Source: Caloranaerobacter ferrireducens (GTDB lineage Bacteria > Bacillota > Clostridia > Tissierellales > Thermohalobacteraceae). Taken from it: a stretch of DNA of 64,000 nt. The notes under the pieces are model-generated. The model worked only from the letters and a program-made list of their open reading frames with translations, was not told the origin of the DNA and made no database searches. Location of the stretch: assembly GCF_001730685.1 (NCBI RefSeq), contig NZ_MDJR01000002.1, positions 186,001 through 250,000 of the forward strand, in the 5' to 3' direction. Shown piece by piece: positions 18,658-26,331 of the stretch (positions are counted from its first letter, which is position 1; each line of letters opens with the position of its first letter). Position numbers and translations under genes: made by a program.

Positions 18658-20028
18658 ATGGAGGAAATAAAAAAAATAATTGATAAACAGAGAGAATATT
18701 TTAGAAAAGGTATTACTTTAGATATAGATTTTAGAATTAATATGTTAAAAGTATTGAGAAGAGCAATAATAGAAAATGAAAGGCTGATTTTAAAGGCTTT
18801 AAAAGAGGATTTGAAAAAGTCCGATTTTGAGGGGTACGAAACAGAGATAGGAATTGTATTAGATGAAATGAGATATGTTATAAAAAATTTAAGATCTTGG
18901 GCTAAACCTAAAAAGGTAAAAACTCCAATAACTCAATTTATATCAAATAGTTACATTTATTCAGAACCTTATGGCGTAACTTTGATTATTGCTCCTTGGA
19001 ACTATCCGTTTCAACTAGTGATGGCTCCACTTATAGGTTCTATTTCTGCTGGAAACTGTTCTATTATAAAACCTTCTGAGTATGCTCCTTATACTTCTAA
19101 AATAATTTCTAAAATTATTTCGGAAAACTTTGAAGAAGAATTTATAGCTGTAGTTGAAGGGGGAATTGAGGTAAATAAGGCTCTTCTTAAAGAAAAGTTT
19201 GATTATATTTTCTTTACAGGTAGTGTTAATGTAGGCAAAATTGTAATGGAAGCTGCTTCAAAGTATTTAACACCTGTTACACTAGAACTAGGTGGAAAAA
19301 GTCCATGTATAGTAGATGAAGATGCAGATATTGATTTAGCTGCAAAAAGAATTGTATGGGGGAAGTTTTTAAATGCTGGACAGACTTGTGTAGCTCCTGA
19401 TTATCTATATCTTCACAAGAATATAAAAAACCATTTTATAAAGAGTGCTGTTAAGTTTATAAAAGGATTTTTTGGAGAAAATCCTTTAAAAAGTGAAGAT
19501 TATACAAGAATCATTAATATAAAGCACTTTAATAGATTAAAAAATCTATTGAAAGATGGAGATATATTATATGGTGGAGATTTTGACGAAGAAAAACTAT
19601 ATATTGCACCGACAATAATAGATAATGTAACTTGGGAAGATTCTGTAATGCAGGAAGAGATATTTGGACCTATTTTACCTCTATTGGTGTTTGAAGAATT
19701 AGATGAAGTAATAGAAACTGTTAATATACATCCTAAGCCTTTAGCTTTATATTATTTTTCAAATGATAAAGAAAAGCAGGAACGTGTAATAAAAGAGATT
19801 TCTTTTGGTGGAGGGTGTATAAATGATACTATAGTGCACCTTGCTACACCTTATCTTCCTTTTGGTGGTGTTGGTAATAGTGGCATGGGTAGCTATCACG
19901 GTAAAGCGAGTTTTGATACTTTTTCACATAAAAAAAGTGTTTTAAAAAAATCTAATTTGATAGATATTCCTCTTAGATATCCACCATATAAAGGTAAGAT
20001 TAACTTATTAAGAAAGATATTAAAGTAA
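18658..20028 (+). CDS. NAD(P)-dependent aldehyde dehydrogenase, ALDH3-like
   Basis: A 456-residue aldehyde dehydrogenase. It shows APWNYPF (catalytic Asn115), FTGSVNVGK, TLELGGKSP (general base Glu210) and NAGQTCVAPDY (nucleophile Cys244). Length, and the C-terminal region LPFGGVGNSGMGSYHGKASFDTFSHKK, match the short ALDH3/YwdH group that oxidises fatty or aromatic aldehydes. It ends in a basic RYPPYKGKINLLRKILK stretch that may touch the membrane. It has its own ribosome site (GAGGGGAG) and terminator, so it is probably monocistronic. Confidence 0.92.
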   Translation: MEEIKKIIDKQREYFRKGITLDIDFRINMLKVLRRAIIENERLILKALKEDLKKSDFEGYETEIGIVLDEMRYVIKNLRSWAKPKKVKTPITQFISNSYIYSEPYGVTLIIAPWNYPFQLVMAPLIGSISAGNCSIIKPSEYAPYTSKIISKIISENFEEEFIAVVEGGIEVNKALLKEKFDYIFFTGSVNVGKIVMEAASKYLTPVTLELGGKSPCIVDEDADIDLAAKRIVWGKFLNAGQTCVAPDYLYLHKNIKNHFIKSAVKFIKGFFGENPLKSEDYTRIINIKHFNRLKNLLKDGDILYGGDFDEEKLYIAPTIIDNVTWEDSVMQEEIFGPILPLLVFEELDEVIETVNIHPKPLALYYFSNDKEKQERVIKEISFGGGCINDTIVHLATPYLPFGGVGNSGMGSYHGKASFDTFSHKKSVLKKSNLIDIPLRYPPYKGKINLLRKILK

Positions 20029-20030
20029 TT

Positions 20031-20057
20031 AAAAGCAACCAAATTTTGGTTGCTTTT
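20031..20057 (+). terminator. Rho-independent terminator
   Basis: AAAAGCAACCAAA pairs with TTTTGGTTGCTTTT after the aldehyde dehydrogenase gene. Confidence 0.8.
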
Positions 20058-20062
20058 ATGCT

Positions 20063-20092
20063 TAATAATTTGTTTAAATCGAAGATTTTGTT
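20063..20092 (-). repeat. Fragment of the two-hairpin repeat (left end, inverted)
   Basis: On the minus strand this reads AACAAAATCTTCGATTTAAA and continues CAAATTATT, matching the first ~25 bases of copies A and E. The remainder of the repeat is missing. The fragment abuts the stop of the 86-residue gene. Confidence 0.65.
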
Positions 20093-20351
20093 ATTTTTTA
20101 TATCTAAATGGATGAACAGTAGAAATTTCGTAGTTAAAGTTAAATAGTTCTGGATAGTTCATATAAAAGTCACCGTTTATAGTGGAAGAAGTATGAGTAT
20201 AAGGCATTGTATTTTCTCCACTAGTAATATTAGTATATCCTTCTGGTGTTATATCAGTGTATAATGCCCCCATTTGTTCTTTTACTTCAGCTATATTTTT
20301 CAATTCAACAGGTTCAGGGGCTTGTAAGTTGTTATTTTTTGTTTTTTTCAT
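20091..20351 (-). CDS. Unknown 86-residue polar protein
   Basis: I do not recognise this protein. It has a good ribosome site (GAGGTG before ATG), no signal peptide and no membrane segment. It is rich in Thr, Asn, Tyr and Glu, with a lysine/asparagine-rich start (MKKTKNNNLQAPEPVELKN). The second half (YMNYPELFNFNYEISTVHPFRYKK) is aromatic. It is bracketed by two left ends of the dispersed repeat facing away from each other. It could be a sporulation or surface-related small protein, but nothing in the sequence proves that. Confidence 0.55.
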   Translation of the reverse strand: MKKTKNNNLQAPEPVELKNIAEVKEQMGALYTDITPEGYTNITSGENTMPYTHTSSTINGDFYMNYPELFNFNYEISTVHPFRYKK

Positions 20352-20378
20352 ACTTCACACCTCAACTTTTAAAATTAA

Positions 20379-20491
20379 GAACAAAATTTTTGATAAAATA
20401 AATTAAAGAAGATTTTGATGAAATCCATTACGGAAATTATATTTTAATTATCTACAATTTAATAATGTATATAATTTCCTATGGATTATAA
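20379..20491 (+). repeat. Dispersed two-hairpin repeat, copy B
   Basis: The same two-hairpin design as copy A, with substitutions in the first stem. The right end gives ATGGATTATAAG at 20481, which opens only a 20-codon frame here. Confidence 0.88.
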
Positions 20492-20500
20492 GAATTTAAT

Positions 20501-20530
20501 AAGGTCAGGATTATTCCTGACCTTTATTTT
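20501..20530. terminator. Rho-independent terminator
   Basis: AAGGTCAGGA and TCCTGACCTT form a 10-bp stem with loop TTAT, followed on the plus strand by a T run. On the minus strand it lies after the ABC permease gene, with a weaker T tract. Confidence 0.65.
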
Positions 20531-20639
20531 TTTGAATAACTTATAACTTTTAACTAAATCTTTATATTTATTCTTTGCACAATAGAAAAAAAATATACTG
20601 AATATTTACAGCAAATTAGAAATAAATTAGATTTATTAT

Positions 20640-21431
20640 CTATTGTTTCCATTTCATGAATTTATTTTCAATAAACGCAACTCCTTGATACATTACAGCA
20701 GCGAGTATTGCTAAAATGAATACATTTATCATTACTAAATCTAATTTAAATACTTGAAAACCATATACAATTAAATAGCCGATACCTGCTTTTGATACTA
20801 AGAATTCTCCAACAATAACTCCGACCCAAGATAGACCAATGTTAATCTTTAAAGAACTAATCATTGTAGGTACACTTGCAGGTATTATGACTTTTTTTAA
20901 TATTTGAAATTTAGTTGCGCCAAAGGTTTTTAACATTCTTATTTTATCTTCGTCTACTTCTTTAAAGCCGTTATACACATTCATGATAGTTATGATAATA
21001 GATACAGCAATTGCAGTTGCTATAATACCAGTATATCCAGCACCAACCCAAAGTATTAAAATTGGTGCTAATGCGGTTTTAGGTAAACTATTTAATACTA
21101 CAAGATACGGGTCTAATACTTTTGAAATAAAATCTGACCACCATAGAAGTATAGCTACTAGAATACCTAGTATAGTTCCGATAGTAAAACCAAATACATT
21201 TTCCATAACAGAAATTCCTATATGCTCAAATAGAGAACCGTTTTTCAAGAGCTTTATAAACAAGTTCCAGATTTCAGATGGATAACTTGTAAGGAATGTA
21301 TCTATCCATCCTAGTCTGGCTGAAATCTCCCATAAAACCATGCAAACAATGATTATTGCAATTTGAGTAATTTTAATAGTCATTTTTCTCTTTTTAAGTT
21401 TTTTGATATATTCTTCATGCTCTTTAGACAT
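20640..21431 (-). CDS. ABC transporter permease, SsuC/TauC/ThiX type
   Basis: A 263-residue permease with about six membrane segments and the BPD_transp_1 EAA-like loop KIRMLKTFGATKFQILKKVIIPASVPTMISSLKINIG. It belongs to the nitrate/sulfonate/taurine/thiamine-precursor import group. I chose ATG 21431 (MSKEHEEYIKK), preceded by GGAAGGAG; it overlaps the upstream ATPase stop by 8 bases. No substrate-binding protein is nearby and the partner ATPase is truncated, so the importer is probably not functional as it stands. Confidence 0.85.
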   Translation of the reverse strand: MSKEHEEYIKKLKKRKMTIKITQIAIIIVCMVLWEISARLGWIDTFLTSYPSEIWNLFIKLLKNGSLFEHIGISVMENVFGFTIGTILGILVAILLWWSDFISKVLDPYLVVLNSLPKTALAPILILWVGAGYTGIIATAIAVSIIITIMNVYNGFKEVDEDKIRMLKTFGATKFQILKKVIIPASVPTMISSLKINIGLSWVGVIVGEFLVSKAGIGYLIVYGFQVFKLDLVMINVFILAILAAVMYQGVAFIENKFMKWKQ

Positions 21432-21996
21432 GAATATCCAGCTCCTTCCATATTTTATTGAAGTAGTACCTAAATTCAGGAGCTTCTCTACTTCGCATAG
21501 GTGTTCTAATACCATCTGGGCAGGTTAATTCAATATTAACTATATCTTTAATTGTTGCTGGTCTTTTAGATAATACTACAACTCTGTCTGCTATAGATAT
21601 AGCTTCTGCTATATCATGCGTAACCATTATTGCAGTTTTTTCTTCTTTTTTCAGTATAGTTCCTATTTCATCTGCAATAGCAAGTCTAGTTTGATAATCG
21701 AGAGCAGAGAAAGGTTCATCTAAAAGGAGAATATCAGGTTTTACAGCCAATGTCCTAATTAAAGCAGCTCTTTGTCTCATGCCACCTGAAAGCTGGCTTG
21801 GGTAATGGTGTTTAAAATCTCCTAGTCCATATGTATCAAGGAGCTTTTCTACATATTTTTTTGTTTCTTTGTTTACTTTTTTCTGTATTTCTAATCCAAT
21901 TAAAGCATTACCTAAAATGGTTCTCCATTCAAACAAATGGTCTCTTTGAAACATATAGCTTATTTCTTTATTTGTCTTTTTCAACTTTTTTACCAT
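21424..21996 (-). pseudogene. Truncated ABC importer ATPase lacking the Walker A region
   Basis: The frame starts at the Q-loop (ISYMFQRDHLFEWRTILGNA) and retains the signature LSGGMRQRAALIRTLA, Walker B ILLLDEPFSALD and the switch histidine (MVTHDIAEA). It is 190 residues long. SsuB/TauB/ThiZ-type ATPases have about 250, and the missing ~65 N-terminal residues hold the P-loop. Upstream, the sequence turns into the promoter side of an unrelated rightward gene. This looks like a deletion or rearrangement breakpoint. Without a P-loop the protein cannot bind ATP normally. Confidence 0.8.
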
Positions 21997-22030
21997 TAAT
22001 AACTTAGAAAGTTCTAAAAGGAGGTAAATT

Positions 22031-22549
22031 TTGATAGATAGAAGATTGTGGATTTTAAGAATTGCACTAGTTATTTTGTTAATTATAATGACTCTTTTTT
22101 ATTTATATATTCAACCAATTCATATTAATAAGCGATTTCAAGCAATAAGGTATTCAACTATTAATAAAGAATTTTTAAATATTAATTTAGATGAAATAAA
22201 TGAATATACACATGTAAAGGCAAATATCAATTGGAATTTTTATACTATAATTGATGGATTAAAATTTCATAAATATTTTCAAGGTAAAATATCAATTTAT
22301 GAAGGTAGATCTGAAAACATCATATATGTGTATAAAGCATACTTAGGAAATGACAATGTATATAAGGGAGAAATTTTTTTAAAAGGTCAAGGCTCAACTA
22401 AATCAGGTTTAATATTTATTGATGCTAGCGGAAATGAAATTAAAAAAATTCTTGTATTTTATCATATAGGTCCTACTACTTATGAACTTATTTCAATACC
22501 ATCGGAAACTATAAACCAAGCCTTTGAAGTATATAAATTTTTCTATTAA
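22031..22549 (+). CDS. Unknown membrane-anchored protein (172 aa)
   Basis: Not recognised. It starts at TTG, 6 bases after GGAGG, and has one N-terminal membrane segment (about 8-28) followed by an extracytoplasmic domain likely rich in beta strands. The gene at 49062 encodes a protein of the same length and the same plan, with loosely similar segments (F-x-G-K/E-I, and G-x-I-Y/F-x-x). They may be distant paralogues. The gene lies head to head with the truncated ATPase. Confidence 0.65.
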   Translation: MIDRRLWILRIALVILLIIMTLFYLYIQPIHINKRFQAIRYSTINKEFLNINLDEINEYTHVKANINWNFYTIIDGLKFHKYFQGKISIYEGRSENIIYVYKAYLGNDNVYKGEIFLKGQGSTKSGLIFIDASGNEIKKILVFYHIGPTTYELISIPSETINQAFEVYKFFY

Positions 22550-22710
22550 TTATAATATTTCGTATTATACAGAATAGTTTAAATATACTATATAAGACCT
22601 AAAAAAAGGAAACGATAGAACCATCCCATTGTTTCTATGAAAAACAACTAAATAAATCAAAACATTTAAAAGTTTTTTTAAGAAGTGATAACCTCTTTGG
22701 AGGTGTAGAG

Positions 22711-22873
22711 ATGAGGGGAATAAAGATAGTTTTCATATTTGTATTTATAATCAGTCTTAACATCAGGGTACACAGAGATTATTCCAATTGGCGAAGGAGT
22801 AAAAGCTTTTATAGGCTGGGATTACAAAGGAAATAGTTTTTATGGAACAGACTACTTAATGACCAAGGAATGA
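22711..22873 (+). pseudogene. Possible frameshifted small secreted-protein gene
   Basis: ATG 22711 follows GGAGG and opens a signal-peptide-like start (MRGIKIVFIFVFIISLN). Frame 0 then becomes basic and stops early. Shifting by one base near 22763 gives SGYTEIIPIGEGVKAFIGWD and more, up to a stop at 22871. The switch suggests a one-base indel in a gene of about 54 codons. I do not recognise the product. Confidence 0.35.
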
Positions 22874-22915
22874 TGTTATGAAAGGAGTTTAAAATATATG
22901 AATAAAATTGAGTAT

Positions 22916-23042
22916 TAGAACAAAATCTTCGAATAAATTAAATAAATTATAAATTAAGGTAGATTTTGTTGAAATCCATTACGGAAATTATATTGAATTT
23001 ATCTATAATTCAATGAAGTTTATAATTTCCTATGGATTATAA
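22916..23042 (+). repeat. Dispersed two-hairpin repeat, copy C, inside a small gene
   Basis: The same design as copy A. Upstream is AAAGGAG plus ATGAATAAAATTGAGTAT; downstream a small membrane protein frame resumes with AAAATAATAACT. Joining the flanks restores one continuous frame (MNKIEYKIITIIGVGI...), so the repeat looks inserted after codon 5 or 6. Confidence 0.88.
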
Positions 23043-23178
23043 AATAATAACTATTATTGGCGTAGGTATTACAGTCAGTTCTATGATTAATGTCTTAAAA
23101 TTCCCACAAATACTTACTTTTGCAATAGGTATAGGTTTAATAGCAGGAGGGTTGTTGGCATATAAAGGTAATAGATAA
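23032..23178 (+). CDS. Small two-helix membrane protein restarted inside the repeat
   Basis: A 48-residue frame, MDYKIITIIGVGITVSS...LAYKGNR, with two hydrophobic segments (about 5-16 and 25-42). Its ATG is supplied by the right end of repeat copy C and has no Shine-Dalgarno sequence. The ancestral start was probably ATG 22899 upstream of the repeat. It may be translated weakly or not at all. Confidence 0.45.
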   Translation: MDYKIITIIGVGITVSSMINVLKFPQILTFAIGIGLIAGGLLAYKGNR

Positions 23179-23301
23179 AACTTATTATGGGAACTATTAC
23201 TTTATTTTCTGTGAAATGATGTATAAAAATAAAAGGTTTTAAAAGATCTAAATAATTGTATAATTTATATGTGCAAATATATATAGAAGGGAAGGGAGCT
23301 T

Positions 23302-23628
23302 ATGCCACATATAAGAGTGAGAGGAATGGAATTAGATCAGTTAAAAAAGGTGAGCAAGGAGATGATAGATGATCTACAAAATATTATAGAGTGTCCTAGG
23401 GATTATTTCACATTGGAATATATACATAGTACATTTATTTTTGATGGAGAAGTTTCAAAAGGATATCCTTTTATTGAAGTATTATGGTTCGATAGAGGAC
23501 AAGAAGTACAGGATAGAGCAGCAAGTGCAATAACTGATAGAGTGAAGAAATTTGGTTATGAAGATGTATGTGTAATATTTACTGATTTACCAAAGCACAA
23601 ATACTATGAAAACGGACAACATTTTTAA
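23302..23628 (+). CDS. DUF1904 family protein (tautomerase-like fold)
   Basis: A 108-residue cytoplasmic protein starting MPHIRVRGMELDQLKKVSKEM, with CPRDYFTLEYIHSTFI, YPFIEVLWFDRGQEVQD and a C-terminal YYENGQHF. These conserved blocks identify the DUF1904 family. The N-terminal Met-Pro resembles the catalytic Pro1 of the MIF/tautomerase superfamily, but no reaction is established. It has a good ribosome site (GGGAAGGGAG) and its own terminator. Confidence 0.85.
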   Translation: MPHIRVRGMELDQLKKVSKEMIDDLQNIIECPRDYFTLEYIHSTFIFDGEVSKGYPFIEVLWFDRGQEVQDRAASAITDRVKKFGYEDVCVIFTDLPKHKYYENGQHF

Positions 23629-23650
23629 AAACTAATGAAAAACATATGCA

Positions 23651-23712
23651 ACAAAAAGTCGTCAATCTCTAATAATACAAAAACCCTTAGTGATTGACGA
23701 CTCTTTGTTTTT
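23651..23712 (+). terminator. Long-loop rho-independent terminator
   Basis: GTCGTCAATC and GATTGACGAC form a 10-bp stem around a ~25-base loop, extended by ACAAA-A/T-TTTGT pairing, then T residues. Confidence 0.6.
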
Positions 23713-23881
23713 TGGAATCAGAATAGCTATAGCATAGTATTTTCAATGGTTTAAAGTATATTTATAAGCAAGGAATATATAGATAAAAACAAAACCTGAA
23801 ATAAAGTACGATAATAATAGAGACTTTTAGACAAAGGAAAATTGAAATTAGTAAAGAAATGTTAATTATAGAATTTGTAGT

Positions 23882-24418
23882 TTGATAAAGGGATTTGTAA
23901 ATTCTGAATTAACATATTTAAGGGGGATTTGTGTTGAAAAAAATAGTTTTTTTCTTATTTTTATTATGATTAGTTCATTGGTTTTAAATATATATTATTA
24001 CATGCAAATAAAAGAATTACGTTCAATTACTTATAACATGTTTACGAAAAGTCTTGATTTAACAAGTTCTTTTCTTAAGCCTGATAAAGTACCTTCTAAA
24101 TTATGTTTGATTGGAATATCATATATAGATTTTTTGATGAGTAATGATAATACTTATAGTTTTATTAAAGAGTTACGCCCTGGATCCAACTGGAGATTAG
24201 TTGCTGAAAGTATATATGAATTTAATTTAAACCAAAAGAAAATGACAAATGTGGATGTTGAATATTTGAAAAAACAAAGCGAAATATTTGATGAATTACA
24301 TAAACTTTTCATTAGAAACAATTATAAAACAATTAATAGAACTGAAACTAAGGAATTGTTTGGAAAATTGGTAGAAAATGCAAGAGAATATTTCGATAAT
24401 AAAATGAAAAACTATTAA
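23882..24418 (+). CDS. Unknown membrane-anchored helical protein, probably frameshifted at its start
   Basis: Not recognised. The open frame encodes one N-terminal membrane segment (LIFIMISSLVLNIYYY) and a polar helical domain of about 140 residues. The best ribosome site (GGGGG, 23922-23926) leads to GTG/TTG at 23931-23936, but that TTG is out of frame. The following A7 run (23937-23943) would need eight A residues to join MKKNSFFLIFIMISS in frame. So either an indel has disturbed the start, or translation begins at a weak upstream TTG (23882). Confidence 0.5.
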   Translation: MIKGFVNSELTYLRGICVEKNSFFLIFIMISSLVLNIYYYMQIKELRSITYNMFTKSLDLTSSFLKPDKVPSKLCLIGISYIDFLMSNDNTYSFIKELRPGSNWRLVAESIYEFNLNQKKMTNVDVEYLKKQSEIFDELHKLFIRNNYKTINRTETKELFGKLVENAREYFDNKMKNY

Positions 24419-24741
24419 TTTTCAAAAACAAAACGGTTCTTTTTCTTTATTACTACTGTAATAGTGCATGATGAAGAGCCTAGACGATTGGCTAGTATTA
24501 GAAATTATAATTTCTTATTTAGGTGTATATTCAAGAGTAGAAAATATTATATAAAACACGATTTTCGATGGTTGCAAGATGCTGTTGGAAGATATACTGA
24601 TGTTAATAGAACTATTTACTAATTTTAATAGTTATTATTATGGTAGAAAAATAAAATTAAGTTAAAATCAAGCAATAGTTCATAATATAGAATTTGAAAA
24701 CCTTAATAAGGTTAATTTTTCTATTAAAGGGGGCAAAATAA
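24419..24741. other. Intergenic region with no assignable gene
   Basis: This 323-base stretch contains a 53-codon open frame (GTG 24465 to TAA 24623, ...HDFRWLQDAVGRYTDVNRTIY). It has no ribosome site and no similarity that I recognise. It may be a remnant. I see no stable terminator or regulatory palindrome. Confidence 0.4.
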
Positions 24742-25365
24742 GTGCAACATAAAAGAATTAAGTTACTGTTAGTGTTATTACCAATATTTATCTTAACTAA
24801 TTGTACGGTAAAAAATTTAGAAGCGAATATTAGGCAAATTAAGTTTAATGACATAAAATTTGTTGAAGATTATAATCATATAAAGAAAAGATTAAAACTA
24901 AGTGATAATACTAAACTACAAAATTTATTTTTAACTTTGAATAATGATTATTATATAACTCTTTTACAGTATGAATTAATTGATTTTGATAAAATAAATG
25001 ACAAATATAAAATCTATCATATAAGTTTAATTAAAAAAGGTAATAAATATGAAATATATACTTCAGAAGGTAATCTTTGTTTGCAGTATGATCAATTAAT
25101 AGATGCAAAAAAATTTTTTCATATCATTGAAAACATCGATATAACTAAAATAATAAATGACAATAGTTCATTATACTACGATATATATGCCACTGGGAAA
25201 TATGATATTGATGCAACTCACTCAGATAAAATATATATTATTGAAAAAAATGAAGTGAGAAAAGCAGATTACAAGGCTGATATTGAAGGATATTATATTG
25301 ATGTAACAGATGATAAAAGTGCATACAGGCGTAGATATTTCTTCGGCAAAACTTTAGAGGAGTAG
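24742..25365 (+). CDS. Unknown lipoprotein (207 aa)
   Basis: The GTG start follows AAAGGGGG. A short lipoprotein signal peptide ends in LTNC (lipobox, Cys21), so the mature protein should be anchored on the outer face of the membrane. The rest is a charged, Asp/Tyr/Ile-rich domain that I do not recognise. It is not obviously in an operon. It sits in a decayed region with several broken genes but has an intact frame itself. Confidence 0.65.
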   Translation: MQHKRIKLLLVLLPIFILTNCTVKNLEANIRQIKFNDIKFVEDYNHIKKRLKLSDNTKLQNLFLTLNNDYYITLLQYELIDFDKINDKYKIYHISLIKKGNKYEIYTSEGNLCLQYDQLIDAKKFFHIIENIDITKIINDNSSLYYDIYATGKYDIDATHSDKIYIIEKNEVRKADYKADIEGYYIDVTDDKSAYRRRYFFGKTLEE

Positions 25366-25459
25366 AGTGTTTTGGATTATTCTAGTATATATATACTGTT
25401 GAACAATTCTACACTTGTTCTAAACTATGAGAAAATCTAAATGCTTTAACACATGATAC

Positions 25460-25740
25460 TAGCTATTGAATATGCAGAAAAAATGGCACTATAATTAGCT
25501 TGACCCGAATGTGCGTTTACATTTATGGAATAATCCAGAAGAGTGTATAAAGATAATTAGAGAAAGCAAATTAAGACACTAGAAAGATTAACATATAATA
25601 TAGAAGAGTTAAGATCAATTCTTCGTTTTGCAAATGCAGCAGGTGCAATTGTAGCGTCTAGAGAATGAGCTTTGTTATCGATGCCAACAGTAGATGAAGT
25701 AAAGGAGTTTATAATTAGACAGAAAAATTATATTAAATAA
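25460..25740 (+). pseudogene. Remnant of a PfkB-family sugar kinase (fructokinase-like)
   Basis: Pieces of a PfkB kinase are readable across frames. IEYAEK then NGTIIS (frameshifts in an A run near 25480 and at 25500) lead into the diagnostic DPNVRLHLWNNPEECIKIIRES. After a large internal deletion the C-terminal block RFANAAGAIVASRE-stop-ALLSMPTVDEVKEFIIRQ follows. The ATP-binding GAGD region is lost. It is therefore dead. Confidence 0.8.
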
Positions 25741-25817
25741 AAAATAGATATATCTTTAAAAGACTGATATTTTAAGATAGTTAAAAAACTTTTAATAGTA
25801 TTATTTACAAAATGATC

Positions 25818-25850
25818 CTCTTTGCTTCCAGATTTGCAAAGAGTTTTTTT
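25818..25850 (+). terminator. Rho-independent terminator after the sugar-kinase remnant
   Basis: CTCTTTGC and GCAAAGAG form an 8-bp stem followed by TTTTTTT. It was probably the terminator of the ancestral kinase gene. Confidence 0.7.
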
Positions 25851-26331
25851 ATTATATAAGTTCCTATTTTATTTATCATTGTTAAATACTTGTCCTTAAA
25901 AGACCCATAGAGATTAATGGGATTTATCAAAAGATTTCTACATCTTATTTGTTAATTTATTCACTTGTTTTAGGAGAAAGCTGAATAAAATACTTAGAAG
26001 GTTAATGTGATAAAGTTCAGAGTTATCATAATGGATTATATTGATTAAAAATTATATTTAGACAGGAAAAGATAAGCAATATAGGACTAAAATACTATTT
26101 TGAAGATAAATATAAAATTGAATCATAAAATGCAATTTTTGAAATATATAGTATTAATGTGAAGGTAAATAAGTTTAATATGAAATCGATTTTTAAACGA
26201 TATACTATCTATGGTTTAAACCTCCTAGTAAATGCAACTATTTTATATGAAGGGGGTTGATTCCAATGTACATTAATGAATGACTTAAAGAGTGTATTAA
26301 ATATTAAAAGGAAGGAGTTTGAATCAAAGGC
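25851..26331. other. AT-rich intergenic region before the subtilase gene
   Basis: About 480 bases without a convincing gene. It holds a five-codon frame (ATG 26266) behind GGGGG, which may be the stump of a lost small gene. A GGAAGGAG site (26311-26318) serves the subtilase gene. The promoter is not clear to me. Confidence 0.4.

Noticed and set aside
24465-24623. A 53-codon open frame as a gene
   Set aside because: It has no ribosome site and no recognisable similarity; listed only within the intergenic note.
25499-25504. TGA near the DPN motif of the sugar-kinase remnant as another selenocysteine
   Set aside because: The TGA arises from a missing T that breaks the frame (AGC-TT-GAC); other frameshifts and a deletion show a dead gene.
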